A stretch of 64,000 bases of DNA from Spirochaetota bacterium. GTDB lineage: Bacteria; Spirochaetota; UBA4802; JAFGJZ01. The translations under genes and the position numbers were made by a program. Position 1 is the stretch's first letter; each line of letters starts with the position of its first letter. Below are positions 18,111 to 26,811 of the stretch, one piece after another. The notes beneath the pieces were generated by a model, which did no database searches, had not been told where the DNA came from, and saw nothing but the letters and a program-made list of their open reading frames with translations. The stretch spans positions 81,900-145,899 of the forward strand of contig JAFGRW010000054.1 of the NCBI GenBank assembly GCA_016934935.1, in the 5' to 3' direction.

Positions 18111-20714
18111 ATGAATAAAAGTGTAATTTTCTTTAATAAAAGCATTACCCCAGTGGATGAAGAGGTAAGGGAAAAATTGGGTATACGTGGACGACGTGCA
18201 GTCGATTTGGCAAATGTTGGTCTTCCTATTGTACCTGGTTTTATTATAGACTCTGAGCTAACAAAAAAGCTTCCTGAAGTGAACATTAAACAGATAATCA
18301 AAACGAATGTCGGTTTAATCGAAAAAGAGATGAAAAAAGTATATGGTGATCCTTCAAATCCTCTGTTGCTGAAAGTGGTTTTAAGTTCTGATCTAAATGT
18401 CCCATATTTTCCTTCGTTTCATAATATCGGCTTAAACGATGACACTGTGAAAGGGTTTGCTTCACAGACGAGTGATGAGAAGTTTGCATTTGGAGAATAT
18501 GCATATATGTTAAGAGGTCTGGGAACAAAACTTTGTGATGCCGATGGAGCTATTTTTTCAGCATCCAAGAAAGACAGCGGAAAGTTTGACGCACAAAATG
18601 CTTTAAAGGCAATAGATGCAGATAAAAAACATATAGATTGTCTGTTAGACGGTGATATATATGATCAACTTATATCTATTTTGAAAAGGTCTTCAGAAAA
18701 ATTCTGTGATTCTGATATTGATGTAGATAATTCCATGTCTATAATGGTACAGGCTATGGTTTATGGAAATCTTGGTGAAAATTCCTATTCGGGAAGTTAC
18801 TATACTCGTGACATTATAAACGGAGATAGTGCTATATCAGGATCATTTTTGCAAAATGAATTTGACATCTTTAACAAAAAACCCAAAGAAATTTCCAAAA
18901 TTGGCAAGGAGTACTACAACCGCCTACAGGAAATTGGAAATAAAATAGAAGAGCAGTTTAAAGAGATCAGATCCATTAAATTCACTATTGAAGAGGGAAA
19001 CCTTTGGCTTATTGAGCAACGTGAGGTTGATGAAAATTCAACTCAGTCTCATCTGTTAATGCTGCTTGATCTTCAAAAACGTGACATAATTGATAAAGAT
19101 TATCTGGTTAAGCATATACAGCCAGCGCAGCTTAATGAACTTTTACACCCGATTATTGATAATTCTTCTGTTAAAACAATAAAAAAAATACAGGGTGGTA
19201 TTTCGGGATCTACCGGAGCATGTATCGGAAGAGTGTTTTTTTCAACCGAAAAGTTATTGGAAGAACACAAACGCGCGATAATGCATGGTAAAGAGACAAA
19301 CTTTATTTTATGTATGGAAGCCACATATGCTGAAGATGTTAAAGCTATCGAGGTTGCGAAAGGGGTAATCTCGACAGAAGGAGGTTACTCTTCTCATGCA
19401 CCGGTTGTTGCCCGTTCTTTGGGAAAAGTTGCCATGGTTCAACCAAATATGAAAATCCGGGAGAAAAGTTTTACCATTGGAAATGTTACCGTAAACGAGG
19501 GAGCTTATGTATCGTTAAACGTTCCCTATTATGAAGAACCAACCATATTTTTTGGTAAGGCGGGTCTTATTGAACCTGATTTTGAAAAAAATGGATTACT
19601 TGAGCTTGTTAATATTCTTCAAGAGTATATAGATGATTTTGATGTCAGGGCAAATGCTGATCAGCCGCGTGAGGCCAAGTTGTCCCGTAATTTTCAGGCA
19701 CAGGGTATTGGGCTTTGCCGCACCGAGCACATGTTCTTTAATGAAAAAAGAATAATGAAATTCCGTGAAATGATTTTAGCAGGATCAGAATCAGACAGGC
19801 GAAAGGTTTTGAAACAGTTGCAGCCCATGCAGCGTTCTGATTTCTATGAATTGTTTAAGATAATGGAGGGGTTCCCCGTAACAATTCGCCTGCTGGATGC
19901 TCCTTTACATGAATTTCTTCCTCGTACTGATGACTCAATGAAAGAGTTTATCAAATATATGCAGACCAAAAACAAGAGTTTAAAAGCATCAGAAATACAA
20001 GCTACGTGCGCTGATCTTTCAGAGATGAATCCGATGTTAGGTCATAGAGGATGCCGTGTAGCGATTACTTACCCCGAAATATATGAAATGCAGTGCAGAG
20101 CTATTTTTGAAGCAGTCTGTATGCTTAAAAAAGAGGGTATAGAGGCTGTTCCTGAAATAATGATACCAGTTGTAATGACTGAAACTGAGTTGAAATTCGT
20201 AAAAAATGGTAAGAAAATTGAAGGTACAACAGTTAAGGGTATCCGGGACATAAGAAATGAAGTTTTAGAGGAGTATGGAGTCGACGAGATAAAATATAGT
20301 GTTGGTTCAATGATTGAGCTTCCTGCGGCGGCCTTTCGAGCAGGAAAAATTGCGCAGTACGCCGAATTTTTCAGTTTTGGAACAAATGATTTGACACAAA
20401 CTACGTATGGCCTATCCCGTGACGATGTTAACTCTTTCTTTCCAAGTTATACTCTTTACGACCTTGTAAAAAACAACCCTTTTCAGGTGCTTGGTGATGA
20501 GGTAAAAGAGATAATTGGAGTAGCTACTCAGAGAGGGCGTTTAACCAGACCTAATTTAAAGTTGGGTTTATGCGGTGAACATGGTGCTGATCCTGAAAAC
20601 ATTGAGTTTTGCAAGCGAATCGGTTTGAATTATGTTTCTACATCTCCATATTCGATTCCTTTGGCAAAACTCGCAATTGCACAGCTTAATTTGACGGAAA
20701 GAGAAGAAGAATAA
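18111..20714 (+). CDS. Pyruvate,phosphate dikinase-like protein
   Basis: PPDK interconverts ATP + phosphate + pyruvate and AMP + pyrophosphate + PEP. The protein is 867 residues, close to the usual 870-900. The swivelling phosphohistidine domain is intact (GGYSSHAPVVARS, His about 429). So is the PEP/pyruvate barrel: GIGLCRTEHMFF, RLLDAPLHEFLP, MNPMLGHRGCRV, SMIELPAAAF, FFSFGTNDLTQ and LCGEHG with Cys about 821. The N-terminal ATP-grasp half is aligned in outline but has lost hallmark residues: the GGKG-type loop reads GIRGRR, and SVRSGA-type Arg is replaced by LKVVLSSD. ATP-dependent activity is therefore doubtful and I leave the symbol empty. A close match to treponemal ppdK next to cfpA is recalled, not checked. 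The start has GGAGGAG upstream. Confidence 0.85.
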   Translation: MNKSVIFFNKSITPVDEEVREKLGIRGRRAVDLANVGLPIVPGFIIDSELTKKLPEVNIKQIIKTNVGLIEKEMKKVYGDPSNPLLLKVVLSSDLNVPYFPSFHNIGLNDDTVKGFASQTSDEKFAFGEYAYMLRGLGTKLCDADGAIFSASKKDSGKFDAQNALKAIDADKKHIDCLLDGDIYDQLISILKRSSEKFCDSDIDVDNSMSIMVQAMVYGNLGENSYSGSYYTRDIINGDSAISGSFLQNEFDIFNKKPKEISKIGKEYYNRLQEIGNKIEEQFKEIRSIKFTIEEGNLWLIEQREVDENSTQSHLLMLLDLQKRDIIDKDYLVKHIQPAQLNELLHPIIDNSSVKTIKKIQGGISGSTGACIGRVFFSTEKLLEEHKRAIMHGKETNFILCMEATYAEDVKAIEVAKGVISTEGGYSSHAPVVARSLGKVAMVQPNMKIREKSFTIGNVTVNEGAYVSLNVPYYEEPTIFFGKAGLIEPDFEKNGLLELVNILQEYIDDFDVRANADQPREAKLSRNFQAQGIGLCRTEHMFFNEKRIMKFREMILAGSESDRRKVLKQLQPMQRSDFYELFKIMEGFPVTIRLLDAPLHEFLPRTDDSMKEFIKYMQTKNKSLKASEIQATCADLSEMNPMLGHRGCRVAITYPEIYEMQCRAIFEAVCMLKKEGIEAVPEIMIPVVMTETELKFVKNGKKIEGTTVKGIRDIRNEVLEEYGVDEIKYSVGSMIELPAAAFRAGKIAQYAEFFSFGTNDLTQTTYGLSRDDVNSFFPSYTLYDLVKNNPFQVLGDEVKEIIGVATQRGRLTRPNLKLGLCGEHGADPENIEFCKRIGLNYVSTSPYSIPLAKLAIAQLNLTEREEE

Positions 20715-20734
20715 TTTATCGGAGGAATGATTTG

Positions 20735-20932
20735 ATGGCTGAGATAACCAAAGATATGACTTTCGGTGATCTGCTTCAGCAGAAACCTGAAGCTGCCGAA
20801 ATTCTGGCGTCTTATGGTCTTCATTGTATCGGTTGTCACATTGCAGTATTTGAGACAATTGAGCAAGGAGCCAAAGCGCATGGCTTAAGTGATGAACAGA
20901 TCACTGAAATGATGGAAAAGATAATTGCATAA
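20735..20932 (+). CDS. DUF1858 small protein
   Basis: A 65-residue protein made of one DUF1858 domain, the helical module with a CxxC motif found in small hypothetical proteins and at the N-terminus of ScdA/RIC-type and hybrid-cluster-related proteins. The pattern GDLLQQKPEAAEILASYGL, then HCIGCHIAVFETIEQGA, is typical and keeps both cysteines. The ATG at 20735 follows CGGAGGA. It begins 20 bases after the PPDK-like stop and precedes a strong terminator, so it is the last gene of that transcript. A redox or iron-nitrosyl-related role is known only for relatives. Confidence 0.88.
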   Translation: MAEITKDMTFGDLLQQKPEAAEILASYGLHCIGCHIAVFETIEQGAKAHGLSDEQITEMMEKIIA

Positions 20933-20933
20933 T

Positions 20934-20965
20934 AAAAAAGCCGGTTCTTACGAACCGGCTTTTTT
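20934..20965. terminator. Strong terminator between DUF1858 gene and tRNAs
   Basis: CCGGTTC (20941-20947) pairs with GAACCGG (20952-20958) around a 4-base loop, with AAAAAAG on the left and CTTTTTT on the right. It can end both the plus-strand operon and the minus-strand tRNA transcript. Confidence 0.92.
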
Positions 20966-20967
20966 AT

Positions 20968-21049
20968 TGGTGAGGGAAGGATTCGAACCTTCGAAGGCGA
21001 CGCCGACAGATTTACAGTCTGTTCCCTTTGGCCACTCGGGAACCTCACC
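20968..21049 (-). tRNA. tRNA-Tyr (GTA)
   Basis: An 82-base type II tRNA with acceptor GGTGAGG/CCTCACC. The anticodon loop CTGTAAA, between CAGA and TCTG, gives anticodon GUA. The long variable arm and the GGTTCGAATCC T arm are present. CCA is not encoded. It lies ten bases downstream of tRNA-Thr, a common bacterial pairing. Confidence 0.95.
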
Positions 21050-21059
21050 GTTTTCAATG

Positions 21060-21132
21060 AGCTGGTGAGAGGACTTGAACCCCCAACCTATTGATTACAA
21101 ATCAATTGCTCTACCAGTTGAGCTACACCAGC
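21060..21132 (-). tRNA. tRNA-Thr (TGT)
   Basis: A 73-base tRNA with acceptor GCTGGTG/CACCAGC. The anticodon stem ATTGA/TCAAT encloses TTTGTAA, giving anticodon UGU. The T arm GGGGGTTCAAGTCC is normal. CCA is not encoded. It is the first gene of the Thr-Tyr transcript. Confidence 0.95.
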
Positions 21133-21146
21133 ATTCATTGATATCA

Positions 21147-21175
21147 CATATTTAATGTGAGCTCTAAAGTGTCAA
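21147..21175 (-). promoter_or_regulatory. Predicted promoter of the Thr-Tyr tRNA pair
   Basis: On the minus strand a perfect TTGACA (complement of 21170-21175) lies 38 bases before the tRNA-Thr 5' end. The -10 region about 17 bases on (AATATG or overlapping AAATAT) is only half-consensus. The position fits a tRNA promoter. Confidence 0.45.
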
Positions 21176-21371
21176 GAAAAATCCGTATAAACAATAAAAA
21201 TTATTGGTAACCTTGAACAAAGTAATTAACCAGAATTATTGTCATTACTGTCTTTTGATTATGAATAAAATATATAACTGCTATTTAGAACTGGAAGTTT
21301 TCAAGGTTTACAGTTGGTAAATGTGTTTGACACCACAAAAAATATGCTGAGAAGTGGTATAAGCTTAATAA

Positions 21372-22730
21372 ATGGTAAACTTATTTATGAAAATAAAAAC
21401 AATATTGTTCTTAATATTATATCCAGCTATTATTTATTCACAAGTATCTGATAACGCAAAACTCACATTGGATAGCTGTATACAAATCGCTATGCAAAAC
21501 CATCGTGATTTGAGAGTTATTGAAGAAGAAGATGTAATATCTTATGCAGATTACAGGATTTCAAATGCTCAAAGATTGCCTTCGCTAAGTTTGGGCATTA
21601 CAACGAAAGAGATTAAGGATGAAGGCCTTGATTCAGGAGAGTTGCCGATTCCCGGTAAAGATTCCAAGTATGGCGTTGTTGCAGGTTTAACTTTTACTTA
21701 TGATATATATAAGCCTGGCAGGTCTGAAAGTATCAGAATTTCCCAAAAAAATATGGAAAAAAATGCTATAGAAAATAATGTCAAAAAAAATGGAATAAAA
21801 CTATCTGTAAAAAAAGCTTATTATAATTATATTCTGGCTTATGAGTCCAATCGTCTTATGGATTTATCATTTAAACGTTATTCACGTATTTTACGAAAGA
21901 TAACAATAGAATCGCAGGCGGGGCTTGTTGGCCCTGTTCAGATGAGCGATTGGCAGATAAAGATGTCTTCAGTTGAGCTGGATTATGAGGATTCTGTTCA
22001 GAACCTTGAAAGTGCCAGAACCGATCTGTTTTTAGCGATGGGGCTTGAAGTAGACAATAAGACCTCGATAGAAGTGGCCTTATTAGATTCTGTGCCGGAA
22101 TTAATAATTAATGAAAATCAATTAGTGCGCTATGCCCAGGATCATTCACCGTCAATAAAAATGGCTAATATAGCTACAGAGGTTGCCCGCAATAGTTATC
22201 TCATTTCTCGTTCAAAGCGGTATCCTAGTATAACACTGTTTAGTACATTAGGATATGAAAATTCAGAATTTTTAAACTCGGAGATGGGAGTAGTTGAGCG
22301 TACTACCGATACGGATAATTGGTCACCTTCCTGGACTGGTGGAGTTCGCGCGAGTATGCCTATTTATACAGGTGGATCGTTACCGGCGTCTATTGATAAG
22401 GCTGAGTCTGGTTATAAAAAAACTCAGTATTCAAAAACCTCAACAGAGCTTGACGTAAAAATGTCGGTTAAAAAACTTTTCAGTCGGCTTGTTTTCCTTA
22501 AAAAACAGATTAAAATTTCGAAAGCTGGCGTCATTAATGCACAAACAAATTTACGTATTAATGAACGAAGTTATGAAAGTGGTTTAGTTGGGCAGGATGC
22601 TATAAGTGATGCCTCAGAAAATCTTTATGCTGCTGAAATATCTCTTTTAAAAAATAAGATTGATTTTATGATTTCGTTAACTGAATTATCTAATATTGTT
22701 GGTATTCATGAGGAGTTGATATGTCGGTAA
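21372..22730 (+). CDS. TolC-family outer membrane efflux protein
   Basis: TolC-type proteins form outer-membrane/periplasmic channels for tripartite exporters. The 452-residue protein has a signal peptide ('IKTILFLILYPAIIYS'), then the OEP pattern LTLDSCIQIAMQNHRDL and long helical repeats with beta-strand segments, such as YDIYKPGRS and PIYTGGSLPASI at the equivalent turn of the second half. Either the ATG at 21372 or that at 21387 may start it; neither has a clear ribosome-binding site. The last ten bases overlap the fusion-protein gene that follows, so the two are translationally coupled. Confidence 0.88.
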   Translation: MVNLFMKIKTILFLILYPAIIYSQVSDNAKLTLDSCIQIAMQNHRDLRVIEEEDVISYADYRISNAQRLPSLSLGITTKEIKDEGLDSGELPIPGKDSKYGVVAGLTFTYDIYKPGRSESIRISQKNMEKNAIENNVKKNGIKLSVKKAYYNYILAYESNRLMDLSFKRYSRILRKITIESQAGLVGPVQMSDWQIKMSSVELDYEDSVQNLESARTDLFLAMGLEVDNKTSIEVALLDSVPELIINENQLVRYAQDHSPSIKMANIATEVARNSYLISRSKRYPSITLFSTLGYENSEFLNSEMGVVERTTDTDNWSPSWTGGVRASMPIYTGGSLPASIDKAESGYKKTQYSKTSTELDVKMSVKKLFSRLVFLKKQIKISKAGVINAQTNLRINERSYESGLVGQDAISDASENLYAAEISLLKNKIDFMISLTELSNIVGIHEELICR

Positions 22731-23824
22731 GGTCCATTTTGCTAAATAAAAAAGTACTGGTTTTGATTGCTTTAGTATTAATAGCGGTTGTTGTTGCATC
22801 CGCATATAAATCTTGTTCTGAAGAAAAAGGTGTCAGTTACCGGTTTGCTCCAGTTGAGTTGGGTGATGTTCAAAGAACTGTAAATGTTAATGGCTCTCTT
22901 GAGCTTTTTAGTGTGGATCTTATACGAAGTGAGGTTGAAGGGCAGGTTTCCAAAATACATAAAGATTATAATGAGTATGTTGTTGCAGGCGATCTGCTTC
23001 TGGAAATCTTTTCAGAGTCAATAGTTGAATCTTATGAGCAGTATGTTGATACATATCGTTTCGCAAGGATAGATTTGCAAAATTCAAGAGATCTTTTTTT
23101 AACGAAGAAAAAATTATTTGAAGAGGAGTTGATATCTTCTTCTGAATATGAAAATTCAAGATTATCTTATCAGAAAGAAATATCGAGTTTTAAGCGTGTA
23201 GAAAAAACATATCTTGAAAAAAAAGAGCTGTTGGATAGCAGAATGGTAAGAGCAGTTAATGCAGGCTTAATAATTGATTGTCCCATAAAGGTGGGGGATG
23301 ATGTTGCTACAGGAACACTCTTATACAGGATAGCCCCTACAATGGAAAAAATGATTTTAACTATAAACATTGATGAAAGTGACGTCGGAATCGTAAAAAA
23401 AGGGCAAAAGGTTACATTCACAGTTAGTGCCTATCCTGAAGACATCTTTCACGGAGAAATTGATCAGGTTACAATGAACCCTACAACAATAGACAGTATT
23501 GTTACATACCAGACAACTGCAATTGTTAATAATAAAAATAACAGCCTTAAGCCTGGTATGACTGCCGCGGCTACAATACATGTAGCAAGTGCAAAAAATG
23601 TCTTACGGGTTCCAAATCAGGCTTTTATGGTTACTCCTCAGGAGATTGAGACAAAACCGGGAGAAAAAGTTCTTTGGAAAAAGATAAGTTCTGCGGTTGA
23701 TCAAATGCCCGTTACGCCTGTTCATATCAAGACTGGAATTGCCGGTGATACCTATACCGAGATAATCACTGATAAAATCAAAAAGGGTGATGAAATTTTA
23801 ACAGGAATATCGATTGAGAGATAG
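22721..23824 (+). CDS. MacA/HlyD-type membrane fusion protein
   Basis: Periplasmic adaptors of this family link an inner-membrane transporter to a TolC channel. The 367-residue protein has an N-terminal anchor (residues 11-28), lipoyl-like halves (VNVNGSLELF, VEGQVSKIHKDYNEYV and DCPIKVGDDVATG), a central helical hairpin rich in Lys/Glu, and beta-barrel segments ('GMTAAATIHVASAKNVLRVP') typical of MacA-like proteins. The ATG overlaps the end of the TolC-like gene and the ABC ATPase follows within five bases. The three genes form one operon. The substrate is unknown. Confidence 0.88.
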   Translation: MSVRSILLNKKVLVLIALVLIAVVVASAYKSCSEEKGVSYRFAPVELGDVQRTVNVNGSLELFSVDLIRSEVEGQVSKIHKDYNEYVVAGDLLLEIFSESIVESYEQYVDTYRFARIDLQNSRDLFLTKKKLFEEELISSSEYENSRLSYQKEISSFKRVEKTYLEKKELLDSRMVRAVNAGLIIDCPIKVGDDVATGTLLYRIAPTMEKMILTINIDESDVGIVKKGQKVTFTVSAYPEDIFHGEIDQVTMNPTTIDSIVTYQTTAIVNNKNNSLKPGMTAAATIHVASAKNVLRVPNQAFMVTPQEIETKPGEKVLWKKISSAVDQMPVTPVHIKTGIAGDTYTEIITDKIKKGDEILTGISIER

Positions 23825-23828
23825 TTTT

Positions 23829-24617
23829 ATGAATAAGGAATCTAAGAAAACTGTTAAAAAAAGTAAAAAGTCCTCAAAAAAACTTAAGAAGATAATTGAG
23901 ATTAAGAAATTATCGAAGGTTTATGATGTTACTGACGAGATAAAAGTTCATGCATTAAAAGATGTTGATGTTGACATTTATGAGTCTGAATTTATATCGA
24001 TTATGGGTCCTTCCGGATCCGGAAAATCAACCTTTATGAATGTTCTTGGTTTCCTTGATACCCAAACTTCAGGTGATTATATTCTTGATGGTTTTACCTC
24101 TCAGGAACTTACAGACGATAAGAAAGCTGAAATAAGGAATTTAAAAATAGGTTTTGTATTTCAGGGTTTTAATCTTCTTCCGAGAACGACCGCTTTGGAA
24201 AACGTTGAGATCCCTCTTTTTTATAGGGGTGGTTACAATATGAAACATGCACATCAAAAGGCTATGGAAATGTTGGATCTTGTTGGTTTAGCGGACCGAG
24301 CACATCATACACCTGCAGAGCTCTCAGGTGGTCAGCAGCAGCGTGTAGCTATCGCCCGCTCTCTTGTTAATGATCCAGCAATTATTCTTGCGGATGAGCC
24401 AACAGGTAACCTCGATACCAAAACAACGAATGATATTCTTACACTTTTTTCGGAATTAAATGAAAAGATAGGTATAACAATATTGATTGTTACTCACGAG
24501 CCGGATGTCGCTGATTTTACAAAAAGGAAAATTGTTTTTCGGGATGGTCAGGTTACCGAAGATGTTAGCATAAAAAAACGATCTCGTGCAGGATACAATC
24601 GAGAAATATATGTATAA
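23829..24617 (+). CDS. MacB/LolD-type ABC transporter ATPase
   Basis: The 262-residue ATPase has Walker A GPSGSGKST (about 60-68), the Q-loop (FVFQGFNLLP), signature LSGGQQQRVAIARS and Walker B ILADEPTGNLD with the switch His (VTHEPD). This pattern belongs to the MacB/LolD/FtsE class. I chose the ATG at 23829; the ORF track extends to a TTG inside the previous gene. The first 22 residues are an extra Lys/Ser-rich tail ('KKTVKKSKKSSKKLKK') that relatives normally lack. No FtsX/MacB-type permease gene follows: xerD is next. The permease must be elsewhere in the genome, or be absent. Confidence 0.9.
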   Translation: MNKESKKTVKKSKKSSKKLKKIIEIKKLSKVYDVTDEIKVHALKDVDVDIYESEFISIMGPSGSGKSTFMNVLGFLDTQTSGDYILDGFTSQELTDDKKAEIRNLKIGFVFQGFNLLPRTTALENVEIPLFYRGGYNMKHAHQKAMEMLDLVGLADRAHHTPAELSGGQQQRVAIARSLVNDPAIILADEPTGNLDTKTTNDILTLFSELNEKIGITILIVTHEPDVADFTKRKIVFRDGQVTEDVSIKKRSRAGYNREIYV

Positions 24618-24784
24618 TTTATGAGTTTTTGAGATTATTTTCATAAATTGTGCCAAAAACATAAAAATTTTATGTTCCATAAGAAAATTATGTCTTACTG
24701 TATAAAGCGTTTTTGCTTAAAGGGCCGATAATATAAATGTCAGCAGTCACTGCAGTCAATTACGTTATCGCCAGGAGCATTACG

Positions 24785-25678
24785 TTGGAAGAGAACAAGG
24801 AAATTTTAAAATTCAAAAGGTTTTTAAAGGTTGAAAAAGGTCTGTCTCAGAACAGTATTTATTCTTATTCATATGATTTGAAAAAATTCAATGAATTTCT
24901 TCATAGTGCAAATAAATCCATTTTAAGTGCTGATAGTGAAGATGTTAAAAGGTTTCTTTCTTTTCAGCAACAAAAAAAGAATAACTCTTCACGGACACTT
25001 GCCCGATCTCTTGCTGCTATCCGTCAGTTTTATAATTTTATTTCTAGTACTGATCTTGATGTTTCAAATCCGACAATTAAGATTGAAACACCTCAAATAA
25101 GGAAGTCACTTCCAGATTTTCTTTCTGTTGAGGAAGTTGATGCGTTGTTTAACTCGATATCAGAAAGTGACTGTTACGAATTAAGAGACAAGACCATTTT
25201 TGAGTTATTATATTCATGCGGGTTGAGAATTTCAGAAGCCATTGAGCTGAAATTTTTTGATATAGACTTTGAGGATAAATTAATCAAAGTAACTGGAAAA
25301 GGTAATAAGGAACGTTTTGTGCCTGTAGGCGCTCGTGCGGTTCGTTTGATGAAACTTTATCTTGAAAGATCCAGGGAGATAATTCTTGGATCCAGAGAAA
25401 GTGAGTATCTCTTCATAAGCAAAAAAGGTTCAATGTTAAATCGAAAATCTGTCTGGAGATTATTGAAAGGCTATGTCTCTAGAACCAATATTAAAAAAAA
25501 TATTACACCGCATACACTTCGTCATTCTTTTGCAACACATCTAATAGAAAACGGTGCGGATCTTCGAGCAGTACAGGAGCTTCTTGGCCATATAGATATT
25601 TCAACTACTCAGATTTACACACATCTTGCTCAAAAGAAACTTCAAAAGATTCATGCAAAATATCATCCAAAGGGCTAA
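24785..25678 (+). CDS. xerD: Tyrosine recombinase XerC/XerD
   Basis: Xer recombinases resolve chromosome dimers at dif. The catalytic set is complete: R148 (GLRISEA), K172 (GKGNKERF), H243 and R246 (HTLRHSFATH), H269 (LLGHIDIST) and Y278 (QIYTH). I chose the TTG at 24785 because AGGAG lies 7 bases upstream and it gives 297 residues, the usual XerD length. The ATG at 24737 would add 16 atypical residues and has no good site. XerC and XerD cannot be separated with certainty by eye. Its position among housekeeping genes and the lack of attachment-like repeats argue against a phage integrase. Confidence 0.9.
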   Translation: MEENKEILKFKRFLKVEKGLSQNSIYSYSYDLKKFNEFLHSANKSILSADSEDVKRFLSFQQQKKNNSSRTLARSLAAIRQFYNFISSTDLDVSNPTIKIETPQIRKSLPDFLSVEEVDALFNSISESDCYELRDKTIFELLYSCGLRISEAIELKFFDIDFEDKLIKVTGKGNKERFVPVGARAVRLMKLYLERSREIILGSRESEYLFISKKGSMLNRKSVWRLLKGYVSRTNIKKNITPHTLRHSFATHLIENGADLRAVQELLGHIDISTTQIYTHLAQKKLQKIHAKYHPKG

Positions 25679-25684
25679 TTGTTC

Positions 25685-26809
25685 ATGAGTTGCAAATTTG
25701 TTATAACTATTACAATCTTAATCCTTATTTCATCCTGTACTCCTTCGCAGCAATTTTTAGAACAGCGAGGTGAAGTAATATCAGATAAATCTTCATTTAT
25801 AAGAGTTTTGCTGCATAAATCTGATGCACCGGTGGTTGTTGGATCAGTTAAAAGAATAAAAGTGAAAAATTTGAAATCGGGGAAACTTCTTGTAGATGGC
25901 AAATCAAAAAAAATAAAGTTTTTCTCAGATAAGCTTAGTTCGCCTGTTGAAATTGAGTCGTGGGATGCTCCACTGATAGTTAATGGAAAACCGTATCGAG
26001 GAAAAATTGAACTTCATAACGTTACTGGTAAAATATATGTTATAAATGTTGTATCAATGGAGCATTATATCATGGGTGTTGTATCTGCTGAAATGTCGCC
26101 TAACTGGCATATTGAAGCGGTTAAAGCCCAAGCTGTTGCTGCTAGAACATATGCTTTTCACACCCTTTTAAATAAAAAAAGCGCTTCTATTTATGATCTT
26201 GATTCGACAACAAAATTTCAGGTTTATAAAGGTATGGAAGGTGAAACAACAAATAGCAATTTGGCGGTAAGTCAGACCGCGGGACAAATATTATCTTATA
26301 ATAATAAGCCAATACTAGCGCTTTTTCATTCTACTTGCGGAGGCAGAATTATAAACAACAAGTATGTTTGGGATGGAGAAGATTTGCCTTATCTTTCAGA
26401 TAAGGCCGTTCCTTATGGAAAGTCATCACCGCACTACAGATGGAAAACAGAATTAACACTTTATGAAATTAAAAAGGTTCTTGATTCACGATACAATAAT
26501 ATAGGTGCCGTGACGGGATTGTCTTTTAAAAAACATCAAGGACGAGTTGTAGAAGTAATAATTACTCATAAAAACGGACGAGCCAATGTATCTGGTAATG
26601 ATTTTAGAATGATGATTCCCGGTGGGAAAGTTAAAAGCCAGTTTTTTAATGCTTTTCGTACAAAAAACGGATTGCGTCTTGAAGGTCGTGGCTGGGGACA
26701 TGGTGTTGGAATGTGTCAATACAGTGCTAAAGAGATGGCTGAAGAGGGCAAGACTTATAAGAATATTTTAAGTTTTTTTTATAAAGATGTGCAATTTACC
26801 AAGTTTTAA
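25685..26809 (+). CDS. SpoIID/LytB-domain lipoprotein
   Basis: SpoIID-type proteins are lytic transglycosylases that remodel peptidoglycan. The 374-residue protein opens with a lipoprotein signal (TILILISSC). The SpoIID domain then shows VVSMEHYIMGVVSAEMSP, AVKAQAVAARTYAF, LFHSTCGG and the C-terminal GRGWGHGVGMCQYSAK motif. The catalytic-type Glu of SAEM is present. The ATG at 25685 lies seven bases after the xerD stop, whose end carries AAAGGG as a possible ribosome-binding site. The queA gene follows after three bases. This organism is not expected to sporulate; a cell-wall role is likely, as in other non-sporeforming bacteria. Confidence 0.9.
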   Translation: MSCKFVITITILILISSCTPSQQFLEQRGEVISDKSSFIRVLLHKSDAPVVVGSVKRIKVKNLKSGKLLVDGKSKKIKFFSDKLSSPVEIESWDAPLIVNGKPYRGKIELHNVTGKIYVINVVSMEHYIMGVVSAEMSPNWHIEAVKAQAVAARTYAFHTLLNKKSASIYDLDSTTKFQVYKGMEGETTNSNLAVSQTAGQILSYNNKPILALFHSTCGGRIINNKYVWDGEDLPYLSDKAVPYGKSSPHYRWKTELTLYEIKKVLDSRYNNIGAVTGLSFKKHQGRVVEVIITHKNGRANVSGNDFRMMIPGGKVKSQFFNAFRTKNGLRLEGRGWGHGVGMCQYSAKEMAEEGKTYKNILSFFYKDVQFTKF

Positions 26810-26811
26810 TA

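Noticed and set aside
20968-21132. tRNA-Tyr/Thr as an integration site
   Set aside because: No repeated tRNA 3' end or integrase-bearing island is visible on either side.
24785-25678. Tyrosine recombinase as a phage or island integrase
   Set aside because: Length and motifs match XerC/XerD, neighbours are housekeeping genes, and no adjacent tRNA attachment duplication was found.
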